32,657 bases of DNA, taken from the NCBI GenBank assembly GCA_905250885.1, contig CAJNOQ010001358.1, positions 1-32,657 on the forward strand, written 5' to 3'. This DNA comes from Didymodactylos carnosus. Taxonomy: Eukaryota > Rotifera > Eurotatoria > Philodinida > Philodinidae. Shown here in pieces: positions 9,815-21,642 of this stretch. A program made the position numbers and the translations under genes. The number at the start of each line of letters is the position of its first letter. Positions within the stretch are counted from its first letter, which is position 1. A model generated the notes under the pieces. That model was not told the origin of the DNA, did no database searches, and saw only the letters and a list, made by a program, of their open reading frames with translations.

Positions 9815-12800
9815 TCAACCACTTTTTAGTTTTCGAATTTCTTTAGCTGCCCAAGTGGCTAATGTTTTTGTTTTCATTATTTTTGAACGTTTTCCCTCTG
9901 TTATAAGTTTATCTATGGTATCACGTTCAACAAATTGTAACATTCCTTGTCCATATGATGTAACTAAATCACCAATTAAACCAATGGCCGCTCCAATAAT
10001 TGTATCGGATTTATTTGGATCACGTGCAACAGTTTCAATAAATTGAATGATAAATGGCAATTGTACTGTAACTAATTGTAAGTCAGCCAATGGCGTCGTT
10101 GTTTGTACTATAATACCGCCTGAACCAGAAGTCGTAGCTCCTGTCGACGATGATGCAGATGTTGAATTTCTTAAACCTTGTATAATTCCAGTATATGCAC
10201 TTAAACATCCTTCACGCAAATCATTTAGATAATCAATCATGTCATAATCATTCTTAGCTACTTGTGCACGACACGCTTGATTTAGTGTATTTAATACCAC
10301 TTCAAGATATTTTTTAAATTCAAATCCAATAGCTAATGCAATATCACCAAATGTACTTAATATTTGTGGTTTAACAGAACGATGAAGTTTATCATCCTAA
10401 AAAAAAAAGAATGTATATTGTAAATGATATACTTTAGAGGAACTTTTTACTAAGTCTATATTGATAATAACTGCAGATTCATGGCACAAGTTACATCTCC
10501 ATTTTTTCAATCGGACTTATTATCGCTGAAGATAGTAATTCTAGTCAAGCGTAGGAAAGCTCTGTTGCTTCGACAAGCCATTAGCTATTTTGTCTAACAT
10601 AATGGTCCACGTTGACTTATCCATCTGAGTGATCACTCTTTTCTGACTAGCTAGATTAAACAACAAAATGAACCTTACCCCAAGACATTGTACTAAATGG
10701 TTCATTATTAGATCACAATATGGTGTAATTTTATCTAATAATGAACGACTTAAATCACCAACTAATCCAACAGCCGCCGCACATATCTGATAATCCGCAT
10801 GGTTATTTAATGATTCAAATAAATAAGGCAATACATGTGGAAGGTACTTGAAAAATTCAGGGCCCAACACTAAAAATAATAGTATACAAAAACATCAGAA
10901 ACGTGAAAATTTGTCAGAAAGTACCTTCAACCAGAGTTCCAATAGCCACTAATGCGTCTTCATGTACCGAACTAGCTTTCCCATTGTTTGACTTTAACAT
11001 TGATAATAATGCTGTCATTATGTGATCGGAGATGACAGGTGCATCAGTTGGATGCATTTTACGTAAGACGCTCTATGAAAAAAAACAAAGGTATTTACAT
11101 TTAATGAAACGTATATAAATTATTTTCTTACTTGTAATGTTGCACACAATAATGACTGAAGATCACTTATTTGTACTCGATCGTTTGAATTAGCCGTATG
11201 ACTTTCCATCGAAATAACGTTATTTAATCTTTCTAATACAATCATTGTTGTTCGTTGAACAGTTGCATAACAATCCTATAATGACTAATCGTTTAATGCA
11301 TCAAACATACAATTAAAAATTTTCTTACTTTTGGACTATTTCTAATCATTTCCATGAGAGCTTCGTAAGCAGCATTACGTAAATTTGATTGATTGCCGTC
11401 AGTTCTAGTTAAAAAAAGAGCGTATCAAATTACGACACGTCACTAAAAAGTGTGACGAGAAAAATGTCATACCTATCTGTTGTTTGGATTAATTTTTGCA
11501 CGATACCTTCGAAATATTGCGATAATAAATATGTACTTGGCGTTTCATCATCGTCTGAACATTCGGCATGTTCGTATGCAGAACGTGCCAAACTTGAAAA
11601 TGACTGTAAATGATAAATATTATATCGATTTATTAAAATTAATGTAACTGAAGTACCTACCCAACAGATATTAGTTGCTACGCGTGGAACGTCACTCAGG
11701 CCAGCGACTAACGCTGTTAATATTCCACGTAACAACTGATCGTTCATTACAGCTTGAGAAACAAATTCAAATATTCGTCCAATTGTCCACGCTGTTGTAT
11801 CACGTACAGCAACACGTTGGTCATGCAATAATTCAATTAAAAATGGAACGGCTTGTTCAGCTATTGGTTTTATACTTTGAACATCAGGTCCTTCCATCAT
11901 TGATCCTAAAACAAAGAAACACTGTCAAAAAGATTCAAAGTACAAGTATCTGAATACATACCAAATGCCATAACGGCTGCTTCTCGAAATCTCCAATCTG
12001 CATGTTTTATATTTTCACTAACAAATGGGAATACATGTTGAATAATCGTATTTTCTGCACAATTAGCTAATAACATCAAACAGACACCGGCTGCTTTACA
12101 CGGGTTCCAATCATCATCATCATCGGTTTCTTCTTGCACTGTAAGACGTTGCAACAGAACTGGCACTAAATATTGTAATGCACCTCGTGCATAATATCGA
12201 CTTGTACGTTCGGGTTGACGACTTTGTTCAGCTGCTTCTTGTTGCATTAGTTGAAGTTCATATTCTTCATCGCAGACGTTACTCCAAAATTCAATACCTT
12301 GTAAAGCAACTTCGTCATGAGATGATTTCATAGCATCCATTGTGATCTATCGAGAAATACCTTACAAGTAAAAGAGAAAAGATTTTTTGTTTTAAAAGAT
12401 GCTTACAGCAAACAAAGCGGGACCCATATAATATTCCATGTAATCATAATACAATGTTAAAATTTTGACCAAATTTTGTAATGCTGCTACTTGTATCTAA
12501 AGATCATCAAAGAATTGTTTGCTAGCTCTTCTGTTTGAATTTTGAAACTTACTTTAAGATTCGGTGATTGAGTAGCTTCACAAACAACTTGCATGATATA
12601 ATGTCTTTCACTCTAAAAACAAAGGATCACATCAATATTATATTTTTTTTCGGTCGAAAGGAATATTGCTTACATCATTTTGAAAATTATTTTTTGTAAA
12701 TTCTAATGAATTCAGCATGGCTGTTGTGGCCGCTAGACGAACATTATCGTTCACTTCTTCTTTTCTCATGCCATATACAAGCGCTGTCAAAATAACGTTA

Positions 12801-13883
12801 CTTTGTGGAATCAAAACGCTGGCATCCTGTAAATGTCAAACAAATATAGTAAAGACAAACTATTCTGACTTCTTAAAAATGTAAAAATATCAGGCTTTCT
12901 CATTCAAACTCAAACAAACAACAAACAAAATTGTTTTTTAGTTGCGCTTACAATATCTTGACATATATAGCCTAGCGCTTCGAGACTAGCTTCACGTAAA
13001 TTATCCGCTTTTCCTGGCGTTGTTACATTGGCGACTAGTCGGTCTAAAGCAATCAATCAAACAACATACAGCATACTCCACATAGAGAAGGACAAAAAAA
13101 AAAGAAACGGTATCACATCTAGACAAAACACGCCTTTTTTGCCGCCACTCTTCAACACTCGTCTTTCTCGCACTCTCTCTTTCTCTGTCTATGTGCCGCT
13201 CACGGCACCAATTACAATAAAATAAAGTTTTTACCGATCAAATCGCGCCATTGTCCACGCGGTAAATCGGCACAAGCGATATAACCAACACACTGAGCAG
13301 CTTGTGATGGTTTCGATGTTTCAGTGCCGAGGGCTTCAAAACACTATAAATAGAATAACAATAGTAGTTACTGATGAATACTGGAAACAAACATACATTA
13401 TTCTTGATGTAATTTTTTATATCTTGTGGTAGTGCCACCCAACGATCTTGATAGACCTTTCTCAAATTTTCTTCACGAGAATAGATAGCATTCTTTAATT
13501 GCAATGCTAGACGATGAAAAAATAAAAAATTATTCAATACCAAACATCAGATTATTCCAAAAGCAAACCTGCTTGCGTGCGTGCAATTGGATTATTTGTT
13601 ACTGTATTCAATATATCAGATAAATGCTTCAGAAGTTCAGGCTAAATGGAAAACAACAAGCATTTTTATTACCATAGTTGCTACCATTTTAAACCTTAAA
13701 TCTTACTAAATTTTGCTCAGCTGCTTTCGAAAGAAAATTTCGTGCGTTTTCCAAATCAGCTTGGGCTAGAAAAAATCAAAAAATAACCATGCTATATTGA
13801 ACAAGTTACGTTTATGTAAAAATATTCAACTTACTGCCAGCAACAGTTCGTTCCAAAATGGTAATAAGTTCTTGAGCAGCCAT
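9815..13883 (-). CDS. KPNB1: Importin subunit beta-1 (karyopherin beta-1)
   Basis: This is the nuclear import receptor: it carries importin-alpha/cargo through nuclear pores and releases it on binding Ran-GTP. Seventeen exons, in transcription order: 13883-13835, 13765-13707, 13641-13569, 13506-13397, 13343-13235, 13043-12952, 12826-12674, 12612-12553, 12496-12407, 12346-11962, 11905-11661, 11603-11473, 11404-11329, 11275-11132, 11072-10925, 10869-10679, 10396-9815. All are GT-AG with consistent phase and give 898 aa; human is 876. The start [14 protein letters not shown] matches the family N-terminus. Other marks are [17 protein letters not shown] HEAT sequence, the acidic loop [16 protein letters not shown] (about 339-352), [32 protein letters not shown] and the C-terminal [18 protein letters not shown] repeats fill the whole length. 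A Ser/Thr/Gly-rich stretch at about 782-807 is extra compared with vertebrates. Most introns are 53-69 nt; those at 10397-10678 and 13044-13234 are longer. Confidence 0.97.
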
Positions 13884-13930
13884 ATTTTTAGAAAAAACGG
13901 CGACAGTTAGTTGTTGTTGAACAATTTAAT

Positions 13931-13945
13931 CTGGAAATGAAGTAT
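13931..13945 (-). promoter_or_regulatory. 3' splice acceptor in the importin beta-1 5' UTR
   Basis: Reading the minus strand, TTTCCAG is followed by ATTAAATTG and, 47 nt after the AG, by the ATG. No matching upstream exon is obvious. It could be a spliced-leader acceptor or the end of a cis 5' UTR intron. Confidence 0.4.
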
Positions 13946-14162
13946 ATGTGTGATTACAATAACATTAAAAGAATAAAGTCTTTTGAAGTAGATAATTAAT
14001 CTAAACATTGTTCAGCCCTTGTAGTCTCAGCCTGTGCAGTAACAGCTCTCCTAGCCAACTTATGATAAGTAAAAAGGAAAAGTCTCTAAGAGGATCTCTC
14101 TTTTCCTGGTTGTATTGCGCAAATCAAAACATAAAATATAACAATAACAGCTCATCGTTTGT

Positions 14163-14168
14163 TTTATT
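14163..14168 (-). terminator. Poly(A) signal of RPS13
   Basis: An AATAAA hexamer on the minus strand lies about 120 nt after the RPS13 stop codon. Confidence 0.45.
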
Positions 14169-14287
14169 GAAATACGCATTAATTTTAACAACAACATCAA
14201 CAACACTTTACATAGTGTTTACGAAAAGCTTCATTTTTTTTTTGTTGCATAAAATAAATAATAATAGATCATAGGAAATTATGTTTC

Positions 14288-14928
14288 TTATGCCAGTAAT
14301 GCGGCTGCTGTCGATGATTCATATTTCCATGTTGATGGTAATACTTTTTTAGTTTTATAATAACGTGCTAAACGATGAATACGACTTTCCACTAAGATTA
14401 AACGGAATTTTGCATCTTTATCTTTTCTACTACGTTCCAAATGTTTTCGTATAGCAACAGCTTTTTTGATTAAATGATGCAAATCTTCTGGTTTGCTTGG
14501 TGCTAGGCCTTTTGCTTTCATAATACGTAATATCTTGTTTCCGGTTACAAAACGTGTTTGTGCCACACCATGTGAATCACGAAGTATAACACCTAGAATA
14601 AGGAAATGTAAAAAATTAGTATAGAGAATGGGTAATCCAGAATTCTTCTTATTTTCTTATACCTATTTGTGATGGAGTTAAACCTTTTTTAGCTAATTTA
14701 CATATTTGATCGATGACATCTTCAGCTGTTAGTTTGAGCCACTGAAATGAGTAAAATGGCATAAGTAACTCCAATCAATTCGTCTAATTTTACACTTACC
14801 GATGGAACTGATCTTTTGTACGGCAATGCTGAATCAGATATACCTTTTCTAAAATCAAACAGATGATCAATAGGACTATCAGCGAAAAAGTTTCAAAAAA
14901 CCTACCCAGGTGCATGCATACGACCCAT
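14288..14928 (-). CDS. RPS13: 40S ribosomal protein S13 (uS15 family)
   Basis: Component of the small ribosomal subunit, uS15 family. Four exons in transcription order: 14928-14906, 14848-14800, 14741-14663, 14592-14288. The introns are 57, 58 and 70 nt, all GT-AG with consistent phase. They give exactly 151 aa, the usual eukaryotic length. The N-terminus [10 protein letters not shown] and the motifs [72 protein letters not shown] and [13 protein letters not shown] follow the animal protein almost residue for residue. The start codon is fixed by the conserved [11 protein letters not shown] splice acceptor lies 46 nt upstream of the ATG, as in the importin gene. Confidence 0.98.
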
Positions 14929-15134
14929 TATGAATTTTTGTTCTTTTCAACACACGAGTTAATAAAACTTTAATCTGAAATTTGCAAAAAAACGGTAATA
15001 TAATGAAGTTTCCTCATAGAACTGCGAAGTAGCAGTGATTTGACAACTGTAGACGTGTGACTAGTATAAAGATGATTTGCGCTGATGATTACACACTATG
15101 ACTCTAAATAAAAAGTAAACTAAACTGAAGCCGT
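14929..15134 (-). promoter_or_regulatory. RPS13 5' UTR and upstream region with a 3' splice acceptor
   Basis: On the minus strand AAATTTCAG (AG at 14976-14975) is followed by ATTAAAGTT, with the ATG 46 nt further on. The pattern CAG|ATTAAA is shared with the importin beta-1 5' UTR. No TATA box or initiator can be assigned with confidence. Confidence 0.4.
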
Positions 15135-15998
15135 TTAAGGGTACCCCATCCCTCTTTTTTGAAAAAACTTTGGATTTTGAGGTGAGCATAGGTTGATGTA
15201 GAGGAAAGGGTGGGCTACAAAATGAGACCATTCCCAGCATTCTACGGCCTTTCTTCAAAAAGTTGAGTTTTTCCTTCAAAACCTGAAAAAATTCCAGTTT
15301 CTAGTTTCATAAAATTTTCTATTCTTTCCTGTACATTCAAACTTTTTCTTACACATAGTCTAATAAACAAAGGTGTTCTCTTCACAATGAGACGTCTTCC
15401 AGAATTTTTCAATGAGTTTTCGTGGAGATATAAGCATAGTGGTAAATGCCCTGAAAAAAAGTGACCTGTGTACAAAATGCGTTTTTTTCGAAAACTGCTT
15501 TTTTGCTATCCGGTTTCATTGTGTCACATGTCGACGTCGCCCCCGTTCCCTTAAATCTCATCCGATCAAGTTAAAAATTCTATCAGAGATACTCAACACA
15601 CTATTGCATAGATATTTTTTTTAAATTTTATTTTAGACCTTCTAGTTATAGGGTTTCTAAAATTGAAAAGAGACGTTTTTCAGTATTTCCCTATAATTCG
15701 ATCAGGAAAGTTCTGAAAAAGAATTTCCAAAAAACACCTCTGCGATACTACCGTGAGTACCTATGATAAAAGTTTTAACTCGATTGGATAAAATTTGAGG
15801 AGTCTGAATGTGACACAATGAAAAATCGAGTTGTGCTGAAAAACTCGTGAGCGATGATAGTTAAAAACTTGAAGCAAAAACGAAAAATGTTCCATTGAGT
15901 TTTCAATCAGTTCTAGAAATATAAAGCTTTAGTGACTTTTAGTTTTTATTTTACAGCATTTCTCCGTAAAGCTCAAACAGAGGGTAGAGTACCCTTAA
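15135..15998. mobile_element. TTAA-bounded foldback element (piggyBac-type MITE candidate, 864 bp)
   Basis: TTAA at 15135-15138 and 15995-15998 flank inverted ends. The left reads TTAAGGGTACCCCATCCCTC and the right, inward on the minus strand, TTAAGGGTACTCTACCCTCT. Internally a perfect 15 bp inverted pair (15514-15528 and 15809-15823, TTTCATTGTGTCACA) extends into imperfect arms (about 15548-15597 against 15752-15800). TTAA target sites with G/C-rich inverted ends are typical of the piggyBac superfamily. No transposase is encoded. Confidence 0.55.
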
Positions 15999-18900
15999 GC
16001 ATAGTTCAGTCTTAACAACGCACTTATATTTGAAGAAATAGTCCTAAATTATGGTCGGCAGTCATAGACATCTTTTTTCTGGTTACAGGTACGCGATCAT
16101 CAAATTACCATCTCACGCGTTGTAAACTAAACATGGTTTTGAAATCTAGAACACGAAAAAAAAGAAACCTTTTCTTGCATCTACGATTCCGTCCGCCTTT
16201 AGTTGATTTCCACTACCTCTAAGTGAATATTTGCAAAATCGGTGGCTGATGTTCTTGCTCAAACATTAGAAATTTCTAAGATACTAAAACAATCTTATAA
16301 CTGAAACCCAGATCTTTCTCTCTTATACACTTTTCAGCTATAAACGTATATGAAGTCCATAACGTAACTTTTATGGTTGAATCTAACCAACTATTTACTT
16401 ACAAACTGTATTGACCATTTATTCATATTTGTTGATCGTTTTTATTACTTTTCATCTCTGATATGTTTTACTGCAGTATTTTTGTTTTCTTCGACCTTTG
16501 ATAGTTTCTCAGCGAAAGCGTAAACATATTTGTCGGTCTCGGTAGATGCCTATCTCTATGCATCCTTTTAGTAGAACTTCATAGACTTACAGATTCTCTT
16601 TTTCGTCCTTCCTTTTTTCTGACGATAGTTGAACTAAGTGCAGGAAAAAAGGACGTCGAAACTATGAAAACTTACACATGGAAAAGTATAAAGATAGTGA
16701 TGGTGATACACTTTTAACCAGACGATATCATACTGATGACAAAAAACCGTCGGGTAACAGAAGTGTGATACCGATTTTTCATTGGTCGGGTAAAAGGTAG
16801 ACGACGTCACGCTTTTTAGCTCTAATACACGTGACGTAGAAAACAACCGTTTTTGATGAGAAAACATCGATGTTTCTTTGCATACTCTTGTCTTTCTAAT
16901 TTTGAATGATCAACAGTGCCACTTACCACTGTTTTTAATAAAGATTTGCGTCATGATGAGTTTTTCCACTGTGGAATCAACATTACAAAAAGAGTTTTAA
17001 ACCCATCATGGATTTCAGTTTATCATGGTAGATTATAGTACAAGCCTGCTTGTCCACTATACTAATAGAAACGCTGCTACTCACACACCGGAAGCCTCAA
17101 GAAATGAACAAAAAATCTTAGCATAAAGTTTAGCAATGACAACAAAAAAAGTCTTCAAATAAGAACAAAAGACTTTCGAACTCCTATTCTGTTTTCAAAC
17201 AATGGAAGTACCTCATAGCATAATAAAACAAAAAACACCCCTTCACGTCAGAGCTGAACCGCATCTTCCCTAAGCTGGAACACAAACATCCCCCCATTCT
17301 GACCTGACTTTATCACAACTCTTGTTGTTTTTCTCGAATTGCAAGAGAAATAAGTTAGCATCATCTACGACTCGGAGAAAAGTCCTCGCTTTCCGCAATT
17401 TCGATGTGATGTGTTAGTCATCGAACTGCGTATATCTGAATATGGAATTATATAAGGGTTAGATTTGAAATCGCTTTTCTACTCCCCTAATAGCGTTTAA
17501 TCAATGAATGTAAAAGTCACTGACATGAAAACTGAACATTAATTTTCATATATGTTTTTGTTAAATGTTTTTTTTTTCAAATTGTGTATGATCAGAAACA
17601 AAAGAATACGTACATGATCTGTCTGGTATTTATTTATTTGTATGATAAGTTCGCTTGTCGTATTTAATATACTTTTCTGTACAATGCTACTGCATGGGAC
17701 AAGCAGCAAATTTTTCTTTCAGATAATGGTTGTGATACTTTATTAGAATTTTACTTCTGAACGTTTTAGATAAACAACTGCGAAGAGGCTTAGTTTTTTT
17801 TAGGTTCTTTAATCAGGTAGAAAAATAACTCAAGGTACATGTATTTAGCATACAAGACTACTGTGATAAGAATTTCTTTTGTGTTTTTTCTTTTGTGAAG
17901 AATTACTCTCTCTGGAACCAGCAATGGCAGATTCCTACATTTCAGACATTCTACAGAATTCTATAGAATTCTAGGACAACTATTACACAGCTAAAACATG
18001 AAACGTCCAAGTTGTTCTCAAAAAAGAAATCTAGACAATGTATAGAATTCTGTAGAATGTCAGAATTGCAGGAACTTGGACATCACACTCTGAAACTGTT
18101 CAGCTTTCTTAAATTAAAACAGACTAAAAGCATAATGTCTATTTGTAAGCAAGAAAAGTGAATGTTATTTTCTTACACCCTAACTGAATCGTTAATATTC
18201 GTTTAATTAATTATGGTTATGTACATTTATCCATATTTAAACAATCGTTTGATTAGAGTATGTCTTTAATCACTTTTTACTAAACTTCCTTCTCATCGAT
18301 ATTCTCGTATCATCATTTATATTGATTTACTACATTTATCAAAGTCCCTTTAAAATGATTTGACACTGATATCTTTGAAATTCGATATGTTATAGTTTAT
18401 ATAGTATATTTTTCAAGTTATCAAATGTATTTAGTTAATGGTGTTAGAAATCGATAAATTATTAAGTTTGTCTATAAAAGACCGACTACATTTGCAGTAT
18501 TTATTGTCATTCTAATGTGTTAGATTTACCATTAAATATATTTTATTCGAATGAACTATTCAACTAATTTCTTTGATGAATCAATTGCTGAACAAGCGTC
18601 GCTTCTATTTACTTTGCTGGAGATTAACAGCATCTTTTATACTCTGTTTTAGTGATTTTTCGAAGTTTATTGCTTCGTATATAAGGTTATACTATGTACA
18701 ATAGTCTTCAATACTACTAAAGTAGATAAAAATTTAAATGTTTTTTATATATATGACTCTCGTTTGTAAAAACTTTTGTTGATTATCCTTTTGAGAAAAA
18801 AGACCGATGTCCATTAAATAACATTTTGTGTTATTTTGGTCTCAAAAATGTTTCTCTCCTACGTATCGTTATACTTAACATTTAACCGTAATGATTTTGT

Positions 18901-21622
18901 AATTTTCAATCCATATTGTGAATATCCATTTATTATCATCTGTAAATTTATCCCTAAAGCGTAGAAAAACTTGTCTCAAATGTATAATAATTATGGAGAC
19001 AAGTTGTAAACTTTGCTTTGATTTTGTTTTTGCACAATTTGTAACTGTAATCAGTATATCACTAATCTTTTCCACTTCATCATCATTTTTTTCTTCAAAA
19101 CTACAATCAAATGAAAAGCTCTAGTAGATTGTGGAACTGCATCAAAATTTTATTATCAGCTCTACGTTTGAATATTATATTATTATTATCAGAAAAAATC
19201 GTCCAAATTCAACATTACAGAAACATGCACAATTTTCCCTCAAAGACCAGTTCCATCTCAAGAAAATCGTCTTGTCTCATTATTTTATCTATTATAGAAC
19301 CTAGATTCGCAAATGAATTAAATTTATGTTGAATATAAAATTTATAATGTTGGCTTTATTTCTTATACCTAAAAATCATGTCGAACGAAGAAGAAGAACA
19401 GTGACAACGACAAAGATTCAACTGAAAAGGTAATGTATATAAGAAAGTCGTTTAAATTCAACGAATGATACTTTTCTATATAGTCGAAAATACTTTCTCT
19501 TAACAATATTCCCTACATCATTCAATTGCTCAATAGTGTACAAATATTTTTTAGTTTTGCTGATTGTGGATAAACAAAGTACTATACACTGTTTGCTGTT
19601 CGTTGAAAATATCCTCTCGCAACATAATATAAACAACATACAACAAACGAAGAAGATTCAACTAATCCTATACGATTAAATCGGTATCTGGGAAGACAAA
19701 AGAATCGTTTTGTATTCGCCGATTGTCACTTATACTTTATATATATTTTTTTGTTTTCGCACTGTTCAAAGCCACTCGCGAAACCTATTCAATTATTATA
19801 CTATTTTACAATTGTGATTAGTAATCACAGAAAATCGTTACAGTCTGTCACTGGATCTACTATAACTTTTGCTGCTCTGCGTTTTATAACTTTTTGATCA
19901 ATCCTAAAGTATATTCGCTTATGTTTTTGTTTTTTTTAATGACTAACTACAAAAAATACTTCTACCATAATTTAATGTGTAAGAAGTATATCGTATATGT
20001 TTTATTCAAACACTTTTGGCTGAACGGATGTAGCTTTCTTTGTAGCTTTGATCGTTCTGACAAACTACTAAAATTTATGTTATCAACTGGATCTCTGCAA
20101 TATTCTCTATGGACACTTTTCTCGTATAAATGCGCATGTTCTGTAATGTAATCGATTGATATTATTCAATATTTATTTTCAAACGATGAGCTGATATAGA
20201 TTTATTGATGAAATACTGTTCCACAACACAATGAATTCCAATATACTCTAGTAATTCTCTTACTGATGGCCAGTACCTTATGCGATGTGACTGCCAACAC
20301 TTTATTTATGAAACCTCTATTTGAAATTTCTCACTTATGTTTAATTCATAGAATACTTCTGAATTGTCAAATATGTTGACTCTTTTACTTAATAGATGTG
20401 TAACAACTGTTTTTCTCCATACAAATTTATATGAACGATCACTTTCGTAGGTCTGGAATCTTTGATTCTTTAAAAAGTTTTCGTCGATAAAGAAGTAGAA
20501 CACCTTTTGTGAAAAATTTGAAGAAATAAAAGTGTCAGAAATCCCGATTATTGTATATGAATTATATCTTTTTTGCTAAGAAAGCTTTTGTTGATTAACT
20601 GACTTAATATTTTTAGTTATCTCTCATTTGTAATAGAAATACTTTACTCTGGAAACTGTATGATTTTTTTCTTAATTTATTTGACGAATATGCATCGTTT
20701 CTTGTTGAACAGACATTTTTGCTTAAGTATATCCGGTCTGGATCTTCATTCGAAAGACTACAAAAAATTTTTTGCCAGGGAAATTTAAGAGTTGATTTCA
20801 TCCGGTGAATAAATATATGAGAGGATGAATATATCTCTTTACATGTAAATGTATTGTCTATAAAATTTTTAACTTACACACGAAACAGAAAAAACGTAAA
20901 CAAATTTAAAAAACACAGTATAGATATATATAAATAAAAATGAATTGCCCGTTCTATTTGTTTACGTCCTTTCCGTTTCATGTGTAAGTTAAATGTTTTA
21001 CAAATTGTATTATGAACCGAATAAAAATTCAAATAATTTGAAAATACAATTAATTGACAAAAAACTGTAACTAATGCATACCTAATCATTTTACAGTGAT
21101 CATAACTTTTTTACTTTGCTAATAGCAGAAAAGTACATTGTATTTCTGAATGAGTAGTGCACAATGACTATTTATATCACAGTTTTTCAATCTTAATGTC
21201 ATTAATATTATTATATTTCACAAGACTTACCGACGATCCAGTTTTTCATGTCCTTCAATGGTGAAAAAGATTTTTTCTCCTATTTATTGTGGATAATCTC
21301 CTTTATTTACGAGTCTAAATAGGTCGAATGACTTGCTTTAACCTGTCTTCTAACTTGCACACTTGTTTGTCTTACAGTACTTGACATCTACTGAATGTTG
21401 CCAATCATTATTGTAAAGTATGGCTATCTTTTCAGAGCTGACAAAATGGAAGTTTAAATATAAGAAATTTATTACATTTATAAATATTTGACTGGTTTCA
21501 TAGATAACTGTTGTATTTTCATTTGCTGTTGGAGTTTGAAGAAAGCTTCTATCATATCTAGTTCTTTTTCAGTTATAGTCATCAGCAGAAGAAAAGCTTA
21601 TTCTTTTTATTTATCCTTTTAG
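15999..21622. other. Gene-poor AT-rich region
   Basis: Across about 5.6 kb there is no frame with recognisable similarity, and the open frames seen are short and biased by A/T. It contains the hairpin at 17929-18078. A GAA-rich patch at 19381-19428 ends in a good donor (AAAG|GTAATG), so a noncoding 5' exon for the downstream gene is possible but unsupported. The promoter of the gene at 21643 should lie in the last part. Confidence 0.5.
17929..18078. repeat. Hairpin-forming inverted repeat
   Basis: A perfect 21 bp inverted pair lies at 17945-17965 and 18041-18061 (GACATTCTACAGAATTCTAT plus one base, and its complement). Imperfect matching continues outward for about 15 bp (ATTCCTACATTTCA against GTTCCTGCAATTCT) and inward around CTAG. 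It is a likely MITE remnant or foldback. No target duplication was identified. Confidence 0.7.
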
Positions 21623-21642
21623 GCTAAAACGGGTATTCCTCA
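21611..21642 (+). promoter_or_regulatory. 3' splice acceptor 20 nt before the start codon
   Basis: TTATCCTTTTAG (AG at 21621-21622) is a strong pyrimidine-AG acceptor, followed after 20 nt by the ATG at 21643. It marks a spliced 5' UTR, either cis or by spliced leader. Confidence 0.5.

Larger units (their letters stand above)
13884..14287 (-). other. Spacer between RPS13 and importin beta-1: 5' UTR, promoter and RPS13 3' UTR
   Basis: This 404 bp spacer must hold the importin beta-1 5' UTR and promoter plus the RPS13 3' UTR. No gene was recognised; the open frame on the plus strand is low-complexity. A 3' splice site (TTTCCAG on the minus strand, AG at 13932-13931) lies 47 nt before the importin ATG, so the 5' UTR is probably cis- or trans-spliced there. 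Confidence 0.55.

Noticed and set aside
10541..10678. Read-through of importin beta-1 exon 16 into intron 10397-10678 with protein-like residues
   Set aside because: The donor GTAAGG and the conserved continuation [11 protein letters not shown] in the next exon show it is intronic; no evidence for a retained form.
18875..20503. Several 65-85 codon open frames on both strands
   Set aside because: They are A/T-biased, overlap each other on opposite strands and have no splice context or similarity.
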